Source: Rhodosalinus halophilus | GTDB taxonomy: Bacteria > Pseudomonadota > Alphaproteobacteria > Rhodobacterales > Rhodobacteraceae | Assembly (NCBI RefSeq): GCF_003298775.1 | Contig: NZ_QNTQ01000006.1 | Coordinates: forward strand, 496,001-560,000 | DNA length: 64,000 nucleotides | Direction: 5' to 3' | Part shown: piece after piece, positions 29,369-39,898 of the stretch | Position numbering within the stretch: position 1 is the first letter of the stretch | Layout of the letters: each line of letters starts with the position of its first letter | The notes under the pieces: generated by a model | Seen by the model: only the letters and a program-made list of their open reading frames with translations | The model's database searches: none | What the model was told of the DNA's origin: nothing | Position numbers and translations under genes: made by a program

Positions 29369-31132
29369 ATGCTCAAGCGTCCGTTCGACAAGTCGAAGCT
29401 GCCCAGCCGCTACGTGACGGAGGGCCCCGCGCGGGCGCCGCACCGCTCCTACTACTACGCGATGGGCATGACCGAGGAGGAGATTCACCAGCCCCTCGTC
29501 GGCGTCGCCACCTGCTGGAACGAGGCCGCGCCCTGCAATATCGCGCTCGCCCGCCAGGCGCAGGCGGTGAAGATGGGCGTGAAGGAGGGCTCGGGCACCC
29601 CGCGCGAGTTCACCACCATCACCGTGACCGACGGCATCGCCATGGGCCACGAGGGGATGCGCTCCTCGCTGCCCTCGCGCGAGGCGATCGCCGACACGGT
29701 GGAGCTGACCATGCGTGGGCACTGCTACGACGCGCTCGTGGGCCTCGCCGGTTGCGACAAGTCGCTGCCGGGCATGATGATGGCGATGGTCCGGCTCAAC
29801 GTGCCCTCGGTCTTCATCTACGGCGGCTCGATCCTGCCGGGCAAGGCGCCCAACGACCCCGAGGTGCCGGAGGATTTCCGCACCCGTGACCTGACCGTGC
29901 AGGACATGTTCGAGGCCGTCGGCCGCCACCAGAGCGGGACGCTTTCGGACGCCGCGCTCGCGATCCTCGAGCGGGTGGCCTGCCCGTCGGCGGGCGCCTG
30001 CGGGGGCCAGTTCACCGCCAACACCATGGCCTGCGTGAGCGAGGCGATCGGGCTCGCGCTCTTCAACTCGTCGGGCATGCCCGCGCCCTATGAGAGCCGC
30101 GACCAGTATGGCGAGGCCTCCGGCAAGGCAGTCATGGACCTAATCGAAAAGAACATCCGCGCGCGTGACATCGTCACGCGGCAAAGCCTCGAGAACGCGG
30201 CGCGCGTGGTGGCCTGCACCGGCGGATCGACCAACGCGGGGCTGCACCTGCCGGCCATCGCGCACGAGGCGGGCATCGACTTCTTCCTCGACGATGTCTG
30301 CGAGATCTTCCGCGACACGCCCTATTTCGTGGACATGAAGCCCGGCGGGCAGTTCGTCGCCAAGGATCTCTACGAGGCCGGCGGCGTGCCCGTGGTGATG
30401 AAGGAGCTGCGCCGCGCGGGCCTCATCCACGAGGACTGCATGACAGTCTCGGGCCGCAGCATCGGCGAGGAACTTGACCGCGTGACCCGCGAGGCCGACG
30501 GAAAGGTCATCCATCCGATCGACGCCCCGATCACCAGGACCGGCGGGGTCGTGGGCCTCAAGGGCAATCTTGCCCCGGAAGGCGCCATCGTGAAGGTCGC
30601 GGGCATCGCTGAAGAACATCAAGTATTCACCGGCCCGGCGCGCGTTTTCGAGTCCGAGGAAGAGGCCTTCGAGGCGGTCAAGAGCCGTGCCTACGAGGAG
30701 GGCGAGGTCATCGTTATCCGCAACGAGGGGCCCAAGGGCGGTCCCGGCATGCGCGAGATGCTGGCCACCACGGCCGCGCTCTCGGGGCAGGGCATGGGCA
30801 AGAAGGTCGCGCTCATCACCGATGGCCGCTTCTCCGGCGCGACGCGCGGCTTCTGCGTCGGTCATGTCGGCCCCGAGGCGGCGATGGGCGGCCCCATCGG
30901 CCTGTTGAAGAACGGCGACTTGATCACCATCGACGCGATCAAGGGCGAGCTTTCCGTCGCCGTTTCGGAGGAGGAGATGGAGGCGCGGCGGAAGGAGTGG
31001 TCCGGCCCGCGGCCCACCAACTACGCCTCGGGCGCGGTGTGGAAATTCGCGCAGACGGTGGGCCCCACCTACAAGGGCGCCGTGACCCATCCCGGCGCCA
31101 AAGCCGAAACGCATGTCTACATGGACATCTAG
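29369..31132 (+). CDS. ilvD: Dihydroxy-acid dehydratase
   Basis: IlvD dehydrates 2,3-dihydroxy-isovalerate and 2,3-dihydroxy-3-methylvalerate in valine, leucine and isoleucine synthesis. The 587-residue protein belongs to the IlvD/Edd family. Cluster-ligand cysteines appear in [19 protein letters not shown] and [15 protein letters not shown], and [10 protein letters not shown] lies near the C-terminus. AGGGAGG precedes the chosen ATG. The open frame continues far upstream, but only from this Met does the protein look like IlvD. The end overlaps the next gene by 20 bp. Confidence 0.96.
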   Translation: MLKRPFDKSKLPSRYVTEGPARAPHRSYYYAMGMTEEEIHQPLVGVATCWNEAAPCNIALARQAQAVKMGVKEGSGTPREFTTITVTDGIAMGHEGMRSSLPSREAIADTVELTMRGHCYDALVGLAGCDKSLPGMMMAMVRLNVPSVFIYGGSILPGKAPNDPEVPEDFRTRDLTVQDMFEAVGRHQSGTLSDAALAILERVACPSAGACGGQFTANTMACVSEAIGLALFNSSGMPAPYESRDQYGEASGKAVMDLIEKNIRARDIVTRQSLENAARVVACTGGSTNAGLHLPAIAHEAGIDFFLDDVCEIFRDTPYFVDMKPGGQFVAKDLYEAGGVPVVMKELRRAGLIHEDCMTVSGRSIGEELDRVTREADGKVIHPIDAPITRTGGVVGLKGNLAPEGAIVKVAGIAEEHQVFTGPARVFESEEEAFEAVKSRAYEEGEVIVIRNEGPKGGPGMREMLATTAALSGQGMGKKVALITDGRFSGATRGFCVGHVGPEAAMGGPIGLLKNGDLITIDAIKGELSVAVSEEEMEARRKEWSGPRPTNYASGAVWKFAQTVGPTYKGAVTHPGAKAETHVYMDI

Positions 31133-31742
31133 CGCGGCGCTCGCGGGGGCCTTCGCGCTCGCGGGCTGCGCCCTGTCCCCGTCCGGCTCGCCGCCGCGCG
31201 AGGTCGTCGTGGCGCGTGGCGCGATCGCGGTCTCTGCGCCGCCTGGCTACTGCGTGGACCGCGCTGCCCTGCGCGACGCGGAGGACGGCAGTTTCGTTCT
31301 GATGGCGAGTTGCGCCAGCCTGGATCCCCGCGCGGAGGGCCCGGCGGCGCTGCCTGCGATCCTGACGGTCACCGTCTCGGCCGCCGATCCGGAACTCGAG
31401 CCGCCGCGCGCGGCGGAACTCGCGCAGGCGACGCCCGTGCCCGCGATCGCGACGGTGCAGCGGGGCGCGCTCGCGCTTGCGCATTTCTCGGAAGGGGGCG
31501 ATTCCATCCTGCCGGGCGGCGATCCGCGCCACTGGCGCGGGGCGACGGGAGCTGGCGGGCGGGTCATCGGTCTGGCGCTCTATGCCCCCGAGGGCAGCCC
31601 GCTGGCCGGAGAGGCCGGCGGGCAGCTGGTCGGGGCGGCGGCCGCGCGGATCGAGGCCCGAGCGCCGCGGCGTCAGCCCAACGAGAGCGAGGAAAGACCA
31701 CGCGCGGGGCTCGGCGGGGCACTCGCGCGTTTGTTCAATTGA
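31113..31742 (+). CDS. Putative lipoprotein, conserved hypothetical
   Basis: This 209-residue protein has a short N-terminal hydrophobic segment ending in the lipobox LAGC (Cys at about residue 19), so it is predicted to be a lipoprotein. No catalytic domain is recognised. The central part ([16 protein letters not shown] and the later [10 protein letters not shown]) contains two Cys that may pair. It starts inside the last codons of ilvD and so is coupled to it. The C-terminus is Arg/Pro-rich. I infer an envelope role from the signal only. Confidence 0.8.
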   Translation: MSTWTSSAALAGAFALAGCALSPSGSPPREVVVARGAIAVSAPPGYCVDRAALRDAEDGSFVLMASCASLDPRAEGPAALPAILTVTVSAADPELEPPRAAELAQATPVPAIATVQRGALALAHFSEGGDSILPGGDPRHWRGATGAGGRVIGLALYAPEGSPLAGEAGGQLVGAAAARIEARAPRRQPNESEERPRAGLGGALARLFN

Positions 31743-31791
31743 AGGGAATTCCCTGCTAAGGCTCGAAAGCGGGTAGCGAGGTCAGGACACG

Positions 31792-32565
31792 ATGCCGGGG
31801 GACAGCGGGCCGATCGGGCGGATGATGCAGCGCGCGGCCGAGGCGCACTGGACGCGCGCCGCGGAGCAGGCCGGCCTTGCAGAGCCCGCGGTGCTGCAGC
31901 GCGAGCGTGGTCGCGCGCGGCGGCTCAGGCGCGCGCTCGATCATTTTCTGCACGCGGCTGAAGGGCGGCTTGCCGAGACCGCGGGCGCCGATCCGGCTGC
32001 GGGCAAGCCGCCTGGCACCGACTGGGTCTGGCGTCCCGAGATCTGGCGCGGGCCGCTGGCCACGCCGGGCCACGCCGCAGCGGCGCCGCGCACAAGCATC
32101 GGCGGTAATCTGACGCTGTTCCACGACTGCGCGCTGAGCGAGCTGACGCTGCGCCAGATGCGCACCGCGGAGGCGGACGGGGCGCCGGCGCCCTACGCAT
32201 TGAGCCTCGATGTCTTCGGCTTCGACGGATCCTATCTGTCCTTCGCGCTCGATCTGCCGGAGGCGGCCGCGCAGGGCCTCCGGCGGCGACATCTGATCCG
32301 CCTGGATCTCGCAATGCGGGCCGAACGGCCCCTGGAGGTCTTCGCGCGACTCAACGTGCGGCATGGCCCCAACACCGAACAGGTCGTGCGCGAACTGCCG
32401 CAGCTCGCCGGCGCGACGATGGTGGAATTCGACCTCGCCTACTCCCGGCTCAACGAAAGGCGGGTCGAGCGGCTGTGGCTCGACCTGATATTCGATCGGC
32501 CGGTGATGAACCGGATCGTTCTGGAAGATCTTGTGCTGTCCCGCCGCCCTCGGGCGGAACTCTGA
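31792..32565 (+). CDS. Conserved hypothetical protein (DUF6478-like)
   Basis: This 257-residue protein is of a type found, as far as I know, in Rhodobacterales. Conserved-looking stretches are DWVWRPEIWRGPL, LTLFHDCALSELTLRQMR, FARLNVRHGPNTEQVVRELP and a C-terminal LWLDLIFDRPVMNRIVLEDL. There is no signal peptide or membrane segment. The middle part looks like a beta-rich, jelly-roll-type domain. It follows the lipoprotein gene and precedes another small gene by 13 bp. Function unknown. Confidence 0.82.
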   Translation: MPGDSGPIGRMMQRAAEAHWTRAAEQAGLAEPAVLQRERGRARRLRRALDHFLHAAEGRLAETAGADPAAGKPPGTDWVWRPEIWRGPLATPGHAAAAPRTSIGGNLTLFHDCALSELTLRQMRTAEADGAPAPYALSLDVFGFDGSYLSFALDLPEAAAQGLRRRHLIRLDLAMRAERPLEVFARLNVRHGPNTEQVVRELPQLAGATMVEFDLAYSRLNERRVERLWLDLIFDRPVMNRIVLEDLVLSRRPRAEL

Positions 32566-32578
32566 CGGAGCATCGTCC

Positions 32579-32947
32579 ATGACCGAAGGCCTCAGCGTGA
32601 CCTGCACCCGCTTCGCCAGCGGCATCTGGGAGGGCGAGGTAACCGGCGCAGGCGAGGGCCGCCCGCCGATCGAGGTGCTTCATGGCGACCGTGCCGTGCC
32701 GGACGTGCGCCTTGCCGCAGACGAAACGGGGCGCTGGCGACTGAGGTTTCCGGTCCCCGCGGACGCGGTGGGCGAGGGTGTGCATACCCTGCTCATCCGG
32801 AACGCCGAGACGGGAGAGACGCTCGACAGCCTCACGCTGATCGGAGGCCAGGCGCTGGAGCCCGACCTGCGCGCAGAGGTGTCGCTGCTGCGTGCGGAAC
32901 TCGAATTGCTCAAGCGCGCCTTCCGGCGGCACGTGCGCGAGAGCTGA
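32579..32947 (+). CDS. Conserved hypothetical protein (122 aa)
   Basis: This 122-residue protein with no signal peptide is predicted to have a beta-sandwich N-terminal part (VTCTRFASGIWEGEV, then WRLRFPVPADAVGEGVHTLLIR) and a C-terminal helix (LRAEVSLLRAELELLKRAFRRH) that looks amphipathic and may form a coiled coil. It lies 13 bp after the DUF6478-like gene, so the two are probably cotranscribed and may act together, for instance through the helical tail. Function unknown. Confidence 0.78.
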   Translation: MTEGLSVTCTRFASGIWEGEVTGAGEGRPPIEVLHGDRAVPDVRLAADETGRWRLRFPVPADAVGEGVHTLLIRNAETGETLDSLTLIGGQALEPDLRAEVSLLRAELELLKRAFRRHVRES

Positions 32948-32954
32948 CTCTTCT

Positions 32955-32989
32955 CGAAAAACAAGCCCCCGCGCCGGCGCGCGGGGGCT
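32955..32989 (-). terminator. Rho-independent terminator of the petABC operon
   Basis: On the minus strand a stem AGCCCCCGCGC pairing with GCGCGGGGGCT is followed by TTGTTTTT. It lies 35 bp downstream of petC and also just after the convergent 122-aa gene, so it can serve both. The T-tract is on the pet side. Confidence 0.8.
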
Positions 32990-33023
32990 GCTTACATCGC
33001 TGCGGCCGTTCAGGGTGTCGGCG

Positions 33024-33821
33024 TCAGCTCTCGTCCTTGGCACGGGCCTTGATCGGCGCCCAGATCCGCTTGTTGGTCAGATAGAGCAGAACGGACAGCA
33101 CGGTGAGGAACAGCACGCCTGTGAAGCCCGCCTGCTTGCGCTCCATCATCTTGGGTTCGGCCGTCCACATCAGGAAGGCGGCCACGTCCTTGGCCATCTG
33201 TTCCTCGGTGGCTTCCGTGCCGTCCATGTATTCGACCGCGCCCTCGTAGAGCGGCGGCGCCATGCTGATCCAGCCGCCGGGGAAGGACTCGTTCTCGTAG
33301 AGCACGGTGCCCGCCTCCACGCGATCCTCGCCGGTATAGTGCGTGAGAAGCGAGGCGATGTACTCCGCGCCGCCCATGCCCTTGAAAAGCTGGTTGAGGC
33401 CGGTGCCGTAGGGGCCGCTGAAGCCGGCGCGCGCCTTGGCCATCAGGCTCAGGTCGGGCGCACCGGCGCTCTCGACGGCCGGGAAATGGTCGTTGGGCCG
33501 CGCCGCGCGCCACTCGTCGGTCTCTTCGTCGTAGACCTGGAAGTTCTGCTCGGCGTAGGCGCGCACCTGGTCCTCGGGCATGCCGGGGCCCGTCTCGCTC
33601 GTGAGCGTCCGGAGCGGCACGTATTGCAAGCCGTGGCAGGCCGCGCAGACCTGCGTGTAGACCTGAAGCCCGCGCTGCAGCTGGGCCTGATCGTAGGTGC
33701 CGAACGGACCCTCGAAGGAGAACTCGTAGTCGGTCACGTGCCCGGCCGCGCCGGCGGCGTGGGCCGCCGGAGCCGCGAGCGTCAGCGCGGCGGCCGCGGA
33801 GAGGGCGATTTTCCTGAACAT
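33024..33821 (-). CDS. petC: Ubiquinol-cytochrome c reductase, cytochrome c1
   Basis: Cytochrome c1 passes electrons from the Rieske protein to cytochrome c. The 265-residue precursor has a signal peptide ([19 protein letters not shown]), a haem c attachment site VCAACHGLQ, the Met ligand in WISMAPPL, and a single C-terminal membrane anchor ([14 protein letters not shown]). The Met of MFRKIALS is the start. It is the third gene of the petABC (fbcFBC) operon, 31 bp after petB. Confidence 0.96.
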   Translation of the reverse strand: MFRKIALSAAAALTLAAPAAHAAGAAGHVTDYEFSFEGPFGTYDQAQLQRGLQVYTQVCAACHGLQYVPLRTLTSETGPGMPEDQVRAYAEQNFQVYDEETDEWRAARPNDHFPAVESAGAPDLSLMAKARAGFSGPYGTGLNQLFKGMGGAEYIASLLTHYTGEDRVEAGTVLYENESFPGGWISMAPPLYEGAVEYMDGTEATEEQMAKDVAAFLMWTAEPKMMERKQAGFTGVLFLTVLSVLLYLTNKRIWAPIKARAKDES

Positions 33822-33852
33822 GTCGCGTCTTTCCTTTCTCACTCGGCCCGCA

Positions 33853-35193
33853 TCATTCTGCCGGCGTCTCGACGGTCTTGGTGCCGCCGGCGGCCGAAGC
33901 ATGCGCCTTGAAGTCCTCCTCGATCGTCGCCGGCTGCGGCAGCGGCTTTTCGAACACGCCCAGCAGCGGCAGGATCACGAGGAAGAAGGCGAACCAGTAG
34001 GTCGCGCCGATCAGGGCGATGACCGGATAGATGCCTTCGGCCGGCATGGCACCCGCCCACATCAGCACGAAGAAGTTCACCACGAAGAGCCAGAACCACC
34101 ACTTGAACATCGGGCGGTAGCGGCCGGAACGCACGCTCGAGGTGTCGAGCCACGGCGCCAGCGCCAGCACGAGGATGGAGCCGAACATCGCCAACACGCC
34201 GAAGAACTTGGCGTCGATGATCCCGCCCGTGATGAAGCCCGCGAACTGCACGATCCAGACCGAGTCGTCGAAGGCGCGCAGGATCGCGTAGAAGGGCAGG
34301 AAGTACCATTCCGGCACGATGTGCGCGGGCGTCACCAGCGGGTCGGCCTCGATGTAGTTGTCGGGGTGGCCCAGGTAGTTGGGCATGAAGCCCACGATGG
34401 CGAAGAACACCGCCAGGATCACCGCCAGCGCGAAGAGATCCTTGATCACGAAGTAGGGCCAGAAGGGCACGGTGTCCTTCTCGGCCTCGGCCTTCGAGGT
34501 GCGCCGCACCTCCACGCCGGTGGGGTTGTTGTTGCCCGTGGTATGGAAGGCCCAGATGTGCACGATCACGAGGCCGGCGATCACGAAGGGCAGCAGGTAG
34601 TGCAGCGAGAAGAAGCGCTGCAGCGTCGCGTTGTCCACTGCCGGTCCGCCCTGAAGCCACACGAGAATCGTGTCGCCGATGAAGGGGATCGCGCCGAAGA
34701 GGCCCGTGATCACCGTGGCGCCCCAGAACGACATCTGCCCCCAGGGCAGCACGTAGCCCATGAAGGCCGTGGCCATCATCAGCAGGTAGATCAGCATGCC
34801 GATGATCCAGGTGATCTCGCGCGGGCTCTTGTAGGAGCCGTAGTAGAGACCGCGCAGGATGTGCGCATAGACCGCGATGAAGAACAGCGACGCACCGTTC
34901 TGGTGCAGATAGCGGATCATGTGCCCGCCGTTCACGTTGCGCATGATGTGCTCGACGCTGGCGAAGGCCAGATCGGCGTGCGGCGTGTAGTGCATCACCA
35001 GGACGATGCCGGTGATGATCTGCAGCGCCAGGCAGAAGGTCAGCACGATCCCCCAGATCCACATCCAGTTGAGGTTCTTGGGCGTGGGGATCATGATCGT
35101 GTCGTAGAGCAGCCCGACGATCGGCAGGCGGCTGTGAAGCCACTTCTCGCCGCGGCTCTTGGGCTCGTAATGGTCGTGCGGAATTCCGGACAT
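33853..35193 (-). CDS. petB: Ubiquinol-cytochrome c reductase, cytochrome b
   Basis: This membrane core subunit of the bc1 complex carries both haem b groups and the two quinone sites. The 446-residue protein has eight membrane helices. Visible are the haem-ligand helices (for example [13 protein letters not shown] and [18 protein letters not shown]), [20 protein letters not shown], and [14 protein letters not shown], which holds the Qo-site PEWY motif. The length matches alphaproteobacterial rather than plastid cytochrome b6. It lies 12 bp after petA. Confidence 0.97.
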   Translation of the reverse strand: MSGIPHDHYEPKSRGEKWLHSRLPIVGLLYDTIMIPTPKNLNWMWIWGIVLTFCLALQIITGIVLVMHYTPHADLAFASVEHIMRNVNGGHMIRYLHQNGASLFFIAVYAHILRGLYYGSYKSPREITWIIGMLIYLLMMATAFMGYVLPWGQMSFWGATVITGLFGAIPFIGDTILVWLQGGPAVDNATLQRFFSLHYLLPFVIAGLVIVHIWAFHTTGNNNPTGVEVRRTSKAEAEKDTVPFWPYFVIKDLFALAVILAVFFAIVGFMPNYLGHPDNYIEADPLVTPAHIVPEWYFLPFYAILRAFDDSVWIVQFAGFITGGIIDAKFFGVLAMFGSILVLALAPWLDTSSVRSGRYRPMFKWWFWLFVVNFFVLMWAGAMPAEGIYPVIALIGATYWFAFFLVILPLLGVFEKPLPQPATIEEDFKAHASAAGGTKTVETPAE

Positions 35194-35205
35194 CGGCGCG
35201 TCTCC

Positions 35206-35769
35206 TTAGCCCAGCTTGATCGTGGTCTCGTCGACGAACTCGGCGACGGGAATGTGCAAGTTCTCGGGCGCGGGGCCCTTCCGGATGCGGCCGGCGCCGT
35301 CGTAGTGCGAGCCGTGGCAGGGGCAGAACCAGCCGTTGTAGTCGCCCGCGCCGTCACCGATCGGCACGCAGCCGAGGTGTGTGCAGACGCCCACCTGCAC
35401 CAGCCACTCGCCGGCCTCGTCGAGGGTACGGTTCTGGTCGGTCGCTTCGGCCTGGTCCTGAAGGTTGGGGTTGCGTGCGACAGGGTCGATCAGCTCGGCC
35501 ACGTCCACCTGCCGCTCGGCTTCGATCTCCTCAGCCGTGCGGCGGCGGATGAAGACCGGCTTGCCGAGATACTTCACCGTAAGCTGCGTGCCGGGCTCCA
35601 GGTCGGCCACGTCGACGCGGATGCTCGACAACGCCTCGACGTCGGCGGAGGGGTTCATCTGGTCGATGAGGGGCCAGATCGCGGCGCCCGCCGTGACCGC
35701 CCCCGCGCCTGCGGTGGCGTAGTAGAGGAAATCCCGTCTGGTACCCTGATGGTCCTCGGCGTGGGACAT
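35206..35769 (-). CDS. petA: Ubiquinol-cytochrome c reductase, Rieske iron-sulfur subunit
   Basis: The Rieske subunit takes the first electron from ubiquinol. The 187-residue protein has an N-terminal twin-Arg-like segment [16 protein letters not shown] that also forms the membrane anchor. The [2Fe-2S] site CTHLGC and CPCHGSHYD holds two Cys-x-His pairs. It starts at [15 protein letters not shown]. It is first in the petABC operon; the promoter should lie in the 217-bp gap shared with the divergent outer-membrane gene. Confidence 0.97.
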   Translation of the reverse strand: MSHAEDHQGTRRDFLYYATAGAGAVTAGAAIWPLIDQMNPSADVEALSSIRVDVADLEPGTQLTVKYLGKPVFIRRRTAEEIEAERQVDVAELIDPVARNPNLQDQAEATDQNRTLDEAGEWLVQVGVCTHLGCVPIGDGAGDYNGWFCPCHGSHYDGAGRIRKGPAPENLHIPVAEFVDETTIKLG

Positions 35770-35986
35770 GCGGCTTCTCCATCTCTGGGCCGGCCACGGG
35801 CCGGGCGAAAACTGCAATGCCCGGACAGGCACGAGCGCGTCTCCGGGCAGGGTCACGCGGCTATGTAGCGGCGCACGCCGGAGCCGTCCAGCGATACAAT
35901 GCCGCGCCCGGGGCGAGCGCGTCGCGCTTGAGCGCCGGCACGGCGCGGCGTATCAGTGGCTCTGATCCCGGTACCCGGAGCCTGCG

Positions 35987-36646
35987 ATGCGACACCTGAC
36001 GACGCTGGTCAAGGCGATCTCGGCCGCCCTGCTGCTCGCCGGTCCGGCAGCGGCCGAGTTCGAGCTGAGCCTCTATTCGGGCTGGCAGACCTCGCCGCAC
36101 AGCCGCGCAGAGGGCGACTATCCCGGCGGCGGCACCTACGACGCGCTGTTCGGATGGGAGGGAAAGTCCTTCGAACTGCCGCTCTACTACGGGCTGCGGG
36201 GGACGTGGTGGCTGACCGACCGCTTCGGCTGGGGCCTCGAGGGCACGCACGCCAAGGTCTACGCGCCCGACGACGAGCGCGCGGCGGCGGGCTTCGACCG
36301 TTTCGAGCTGACCGACGGGCACAACATCTTCACCGTGAACGCGCTCCGCCGCTGGCCGAATCAGTGGAAGGGGCTCACCCCCTACGTCGGCGGTGGGCTG
36401 GGCTTCGCCATGCCGCATGTCGATGTCGAGCCCACCGGCGGCCCGCGCACCTACGGCTTCCAGGTCACGGGCCCCGCGGTCCGGCTTTTCGCCGGCGCTT
36501 CGATGGAGCTCTCGGAGCGCTGGGCGCTCTTCGGCGAATATCAGTTCACCTGGTCCGACAATTCGGCTGACCTCGAAGGCGGGGGCACGCTGGAGACCCG
36601 GATCGTCACCAACGCCCTCAATTTCGGGGTGAGCTACCGCTTCTGA
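35987..36646 (+). CDS. Outer-membrane beta-barrel protein (possible LpxQ-like lipid A oxidase)
   Basis: This 219-residue protein has a signal peptide (cleavage near AAA-E) and a C-terminus ending SYRF, the aromatic end typical of barrel proteins inserted by BAM. Alternating hydrophobic strands run throughout. Segments such as [12 protein letters not shown] and [14 protein letters not shown] resemble small barrels annotated as lipid A oxidase (LpxQ), which convert the proximal glucosamine of lipid A to 2-aminogluconate. That link rests on memory of similar sequences and is moderate. A generic porin-like barrel is the alternative. It is divergent from petA. Confidence 0.8.
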   Translation: MRHLTTLVKAISAALLLAGPAAAEFELSLYSGWQTSPHSRAEGDYPGGGTYDALFGWEGKSFELPLYYGLRGTWWLTDRFGWGLEGTHAKVYAPDDERAAAGFDRFELTDGHNIFTVNALRRWPNQWKGLTPYVGGGLGFAMPHVDVEPTGGPRTYGFQVTGPAVRLFAGASMELSERWALFGEYQFTWSDNSADLEGGGTLETRIVTNALNFGVSYRF

Positions 36647-36649
36647 GGA

Positions 36650-37261
36650 TCACGCGGGCGGCGGCCGCGTCGCCGCCATCGCGGGCCGCTCGGCGAAGAC
36701 GGCATACCAGTCGTCGAGCGCGCCGCGCCCCTCGCGCCACGGCCGGTCGGGGTGGCGGAAGTCGAGATAGCCCAGCGCGCAGGCCACCGCGATCTGACCC
36801 ATGTCCAGCCGGCCGGAGAGGTGGCTCATCCATCGGTTGCCCAACACGTCCAGCGCGCGGGTGATCTTGGCCCATTGCGCCTCGAGCCAGTCGGTGGAGC
36901 GATGCGGCTCGGGACGGAAGCGCGCCTCGTAGACCATGAGCACCGCGGCCTCCATGATGCCGTCTGCGGTGGCCTCCAGCGTCAGCACCTCCCAGAGCCG
37001 GCCCTCGGGATAGAGCAGCCCCTGCGTCCGGTCGTTCAGGTAGCGGCAGATCACGCGGCTGTCGTAGAGCGCGGGACCGTCGTCGCGCAGCAGCGCGGGG
37101 ATCTTGCCCAGGGGGTTGGCGGTCGCCAGCGCGGGGTCGGTGGCCATCGGCGAGGTGGTGGTGTCGATCTCGTGCACCTCGCTCTCGAGCTCGAGTTCGC
37201 GGATGGCCACGCGCACCTTGCGCACGAAGGGCGAGGCGGCGGCGGAATGGAGCTGCAGCAT
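36650..37261 (-). CDS. Glutathione S-transferase family protein
   Basis: This 203-residue protein has an N-terminal thioredoxin-fold domain starting MLQLHSAAASPFVRKVRVAI (active-site Ser/Phe region), the cis-Pro segment LGKIPALL and the glutathione-binding DSRVICRYL. A helical C-terminal domain follows. The class and electrophile are not clear. It is convergent with the beta-barrel gene, with 3 bp between stops. Confidence 0.92.
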   Translation of the reverse strand: MLQLHSAAASPFVRKVRVAIRELELESEVHEIDTTTSPMATDPALATANPLGKIPALLRDDGPALYDSRVICRYLNDRTQGLLYPEGRLWEVLTLEATADGIMEAAVLMVYEARFRPEPHRSTDWLEAQWAKITRALDVLGNRWMSHLSGRLDMGQIAVACALGYLDFRHPDRPWREGRGALDDWYAVFAERPAMAATRPPPA

Positions 37262-37341
37262 CGGTGGGGCCTCCCTCTGGCGCGGCGAGGGTGCGGCGCG
37301 GCGCGGAGACTGTCAACGCGGCGCGCGCGGCACCGCCGCGC

Positions 37342-37390
37342 CGGGGGCGCTGCCCCCGGACCCCCGGGGTATTGGAAGACCATTGAAAGG
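37342..37390 (-). repeat. Dispersed repeat element, copy B, with GC-rich hairpin
   Basis: GGGGTATTGGAAGACCATTGAAAGG (shortened here: GGGGTATT and CCATTGAAAGG ends, 37366-37390) is the inverse orientation of copies at 25672 and 51529. Just before it, GGGGGC-GCT-GCCCCC forms a strong hairpin. It lies in the 246-bp gap between the GST gene and mtaB. Such GC-hairpin plus ATTGAAAG units look like repetitive extragenic elements. Confidence 0.7.
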
Positions 37391-37507
37391 AGGGTGCCGT
37401 GGCAGAAGGCGTCCTGCCGCCGCCTGGCGTGTGTACGGCTGCCGACGGGGCAGGGGGGCGGCCCCCGGTCGCGCGGCATGCCTGCGGCGCCCACCGTCCC
37501 GCGGATC

Positions 37508-38755
37508 TCAGGCGGTGAGGGCGCCGCCCTCGTGGCCGGTGATCCGCAGGGACTCGATGGCCCCCACCGGGCGGTCCGCCTCGAGCGTCACTTCGGCGAA
37601 GCCTTCGGTGCGGCCCCGCCGGGGGCTTTCCATCAGCACGCGCTGGACGCTGCCCTTCTGCGCCGCGAGCCAGGCGTGCCGGCGACGCTCGCCCGCGGCG
37701 CGCAGGCGCTTCGCGCGGTCTCGGATCGCCCGGCCATCCACCTGCGGCATGCGCGCGGCGGGCGTGCCCTCGCGCGGCGAGAAGGGGAAGACATGCAGCC
37801 AGGTCAGGCCGCATTCCTCGACGAGGCGGAGGGAATTGGCGAACTGCGCTTCCGTCTCGGTCGGGAAGCCCGCGATGATGTCGGCGCCGAAGACGACGTC
37901 GGGGCGCAGCCGCCGGGTCTCCTCGCAGAAGCGGATGGCGTCGTCGCGCAGGTGGCGGCGCTTCATGCGCTTGAGGATCAGGTCGTCGCCGTGCTGCAGC
38001 GAGAGGTGCAGATGCGGCATGAGCCGCGGCTCGGTCGCCAGCGCCTCCATCAGCGCTGGGTCCGCCTCGATCGAATCGATTGAGGAGAGGCGCAGGCGCG
38101 GCAGGTCTGGCACGAGCTTGAGGATGCGGCGCACCAGGTCGCCGAGGCGCGGACGGCCGGGCAGGTCGGCGCCCCAGCTCGTCAGGTCCACGCCGGTCAG
38201 CACGACCTCGTTGTAGCCCGCGTCGCGCAGGCGGCGGATCTGGTCCACCACGACGCCCGCGGGGACCGAGCGCGAGTTGCCGCGGCCATAGGGAATGATG
38301 CAGAAGGTGCAGCGGTGATCGCAGCCGTTCTGGATCTGGACGTGAGCGCGCGACCGGCTGCCGAAGCCGTCGATCAGGTGATGGGCCGTCTCGCGCACCG
38401 ACATGATGTCGTCCACCTGTACGCGCTCGGTGCCGAAGTCGTTGGCGAGCGCGCTCCAGGTCTCCGCGCGCATCTTCTCGGCGTTGCCGAGGACGTGGTC
38501 GACCTCCTGCATCTCGGCGAAGGTCTGCGGCTCCGTCTGCGCGGCACAGCCGGTGACGACGATGCGCGCCTGCGGGTTCTCGCGGCGCAGGCGGCGGATC
38601 TCCTGCCGGGCCTTGCGCACGGCCTCGGCGGTCACGGCGCAGGTGTTGACCACCAGCGCATCGTTCAGCCCCGCATCGGTGGCCATGCGCGTCATCGCCT
38701 CGGTCTCGTAGGCGTTGAGCCGGCAGCCGAAGGTGGTGAAGCGCGGCGCGGTCAT
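37508..38755 (-). CDS. mtaB: tRNA N6-threonylcarbamoyladenosine(37) C2-methylthiotransferase MtaB
   Basis: MtaB is a radical-SAM enzyme adding a methylthio group to t6A37 of tRNA (ms2t6A). The 415-residue protein has an N-terminal MTTase domain with three cluster Cys ([20 protein letters not shown]). The radical-SAM CxxxCxxC motif follows in [21 protein letters not shown], and a TRAM-like region is at the C-terminus. The start overlaps the dapF stop (ATGA), so translation is coupled with dapF upstream. Confidence 0.95.
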   Translation of the reverse strand: MTAPRFTTFGCRLNAYETEAMTRMATDAGLNDALVVNTCAVTAEAVRKARQEIRRLRRENPQARIVVTGCAAQTEPQTFAEMQEVDHVLGNAEKMRAETWSALANDFGTERVQVDDIMSVRETAHHLIDGFGSRSRAHVQIQNGCDHRCTFCIIPYGRGNSRSVPAGVVVDQIRRLRDAGYNEVVLTGVDLTSWGADLPGRPRLGDLVRRILKLVPDLPRLRLSSIDSIEADPALMEALATEPRLMPHLHLSLQHGDDLILKRMKRRHLRDDAIRFCEETRRLRPDVVFGADIIAGFPTETEAQFANSLRLVEECGLTWLHVFPFSPREGTPAARMPQVDGRAIRDRAKRLRAAGERRRHAWLAAQKGSVQRVLMESPRRGRTEGFAEVTLEADRPVGAIESLRITGHEGGALTA

Positions 38756-39585
38756 GCGACGGCCCCCAGGAACTCGGGCGTGAGCGTGCCGGAGAAGACA
38801 TGCGCGGTGGGCCCGGTCATCCAGACCCCGCCCTCGCACCACTCCACTGCGATCTCGCCCCCGTCGAGGATCAGCGTCACCGCCCGCCCGGTCAGCCCGC
38901 GCCGCGCCGCCGCGACCGCCACCGCGCAGGAGGACGAGCCCGAGGCCAGCGTGATCCCGGTGCCGCGCTCCCAGACCCGCATGCGCAGCCGATCCGGGCC
39001 AGCGAGGCTCGCCACCTGGACGTTGGTGCGTTCGGGAAAGAGCGGATGGCGCTCGATCCGGGGGCCGAGCGCCCCGAGATCCACCGCCTCGGCGTCGTCG
39101 ACGAAGAAGGTGCAATGCGGGTTGCCCATGCCGGTCGCCGTGGGCGCCCCGTCGATCGGCAGCTCCAGCGTGTCGGTCTCTTCGGCGAGCGGGACGTCCC
39201 GCCAGCCGAGGCCCGGCGGCCCCATGTTGACCGCGGTGAGCGCACCGCGCCGCTCGGCCGCCAGCACGCCGTGCGCCGTGGCCAGGCGCAGCGTGTCGCG
39301 CCCCGTCTCCTCCATCAGGTGCCGCGCGATGCAGCGGGTGGCGTTGCCGCAGGCGGCCGAGGGCGAGCCGTCGGCGTTGAGGAAGTCGAGGCGCGCATCG
39401 GCCTGCGCATCCGTGCGGATCAGCGCGAGCTGATCGAAGCCCACGCCCCGGTGCCGATCCGCCAGCGCACGGGCGAGCGCCGGCGTCACCCCGACCGCGC
39501 GGGCGCGCGCGTCGATCACGACGAAGTCGTTGCCGAGCCCGTGCATCTTCATGAAGGGCAGGCCTGTGGGAGCGGTGCGATCCAT
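38752..39585 (-). CDS. dapF: Diaminopimelate epimerase
   Basis: DapF interconverts LL- and meso-diaminopimelate for lysine and peptidoglycan synthesis. The 277-residue protein carries [13 protein letters not shown] at the N-terminus and the two catalytic Cys: one in [10 protein letters not shown] (about residue 79) and one in [10 protein letters not shown] (about residue 220). It has the usual length of the family. It is directly upstream of mtaB with a 4-bp overlap. Confidence 0.96.
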   Translation of the reverse strand: MDRTAPTGLPFMKMHGLGNDFVVIDARARAVGVTPALARALADRHRGVGFDQLALIRTDAQADARLDFLNADGSPSAACGNATRCIARHLMEETGRDTLRLATAHGVLAAERRGALTAVNMGPPGLGWRDVPLAEETDTLELPIDGAPTATGMGNPHCTFFVDDAEAVDLGALGPRIERHPLFPERTNVQVASLAGPDRLRMRVWERGTGITLASGSSSCAVAVAAARRGLTGRAVTLILDGGEIAVEWCEGGVWMTGPTAHVFSGTLTPEFLGAVA

Positions 39586-39691
39586 GGGCGCGCATATACG
39601 CGGCCCGCCTCATCCTTTCCAGTGCCGGCGCGGCTGCAGCCGCGTTTCGGGGTTGACCGCGCGGGGGCGTCTTTCTAGAAGGCCGCGATGT

Positions 39692-39767
39692 GGGCCGTTA
39701 GCTCAGTTGGTAGAGCAACTGACTTTTAATCAGTGGGTCGCAGGTTCGAATCCTGCACGGCTCACCA
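39692..39767 (+). tRNA. tRNA-Lys (anticodon TTT)
   Basis: A full cloverleaf can be drawn. The acceptor is GGGCCGT with ACGGCTC (one G-U), the D-arm is GCTCAGTTGGTAGAGC, the anticodon stem ACTGA/TCAGT has loop CTTTTAA (anticodon TTT), and the T-arm is GCAGG-TTCGAAT-CCTGC. The discriminator is A and CCA is encoded. This is the substrate for the MnmC-type and MnmD modification genes elsewhere in the window, since UUU-Lys carries U34. Confidence 0.97.
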
Positions 39768-39898
39768 CGCTATTCAGCGACAGACGGGACTGGGGCTGCT
39801 TCGGTGCGGTTGCGCGATCCGTGGCGCGTTGCTTGTCACGGGTTTCCCGCGGGCGCACGTGCGGGCAGTGTGGCGTCGTCGGATGACCGGAGGACGTC

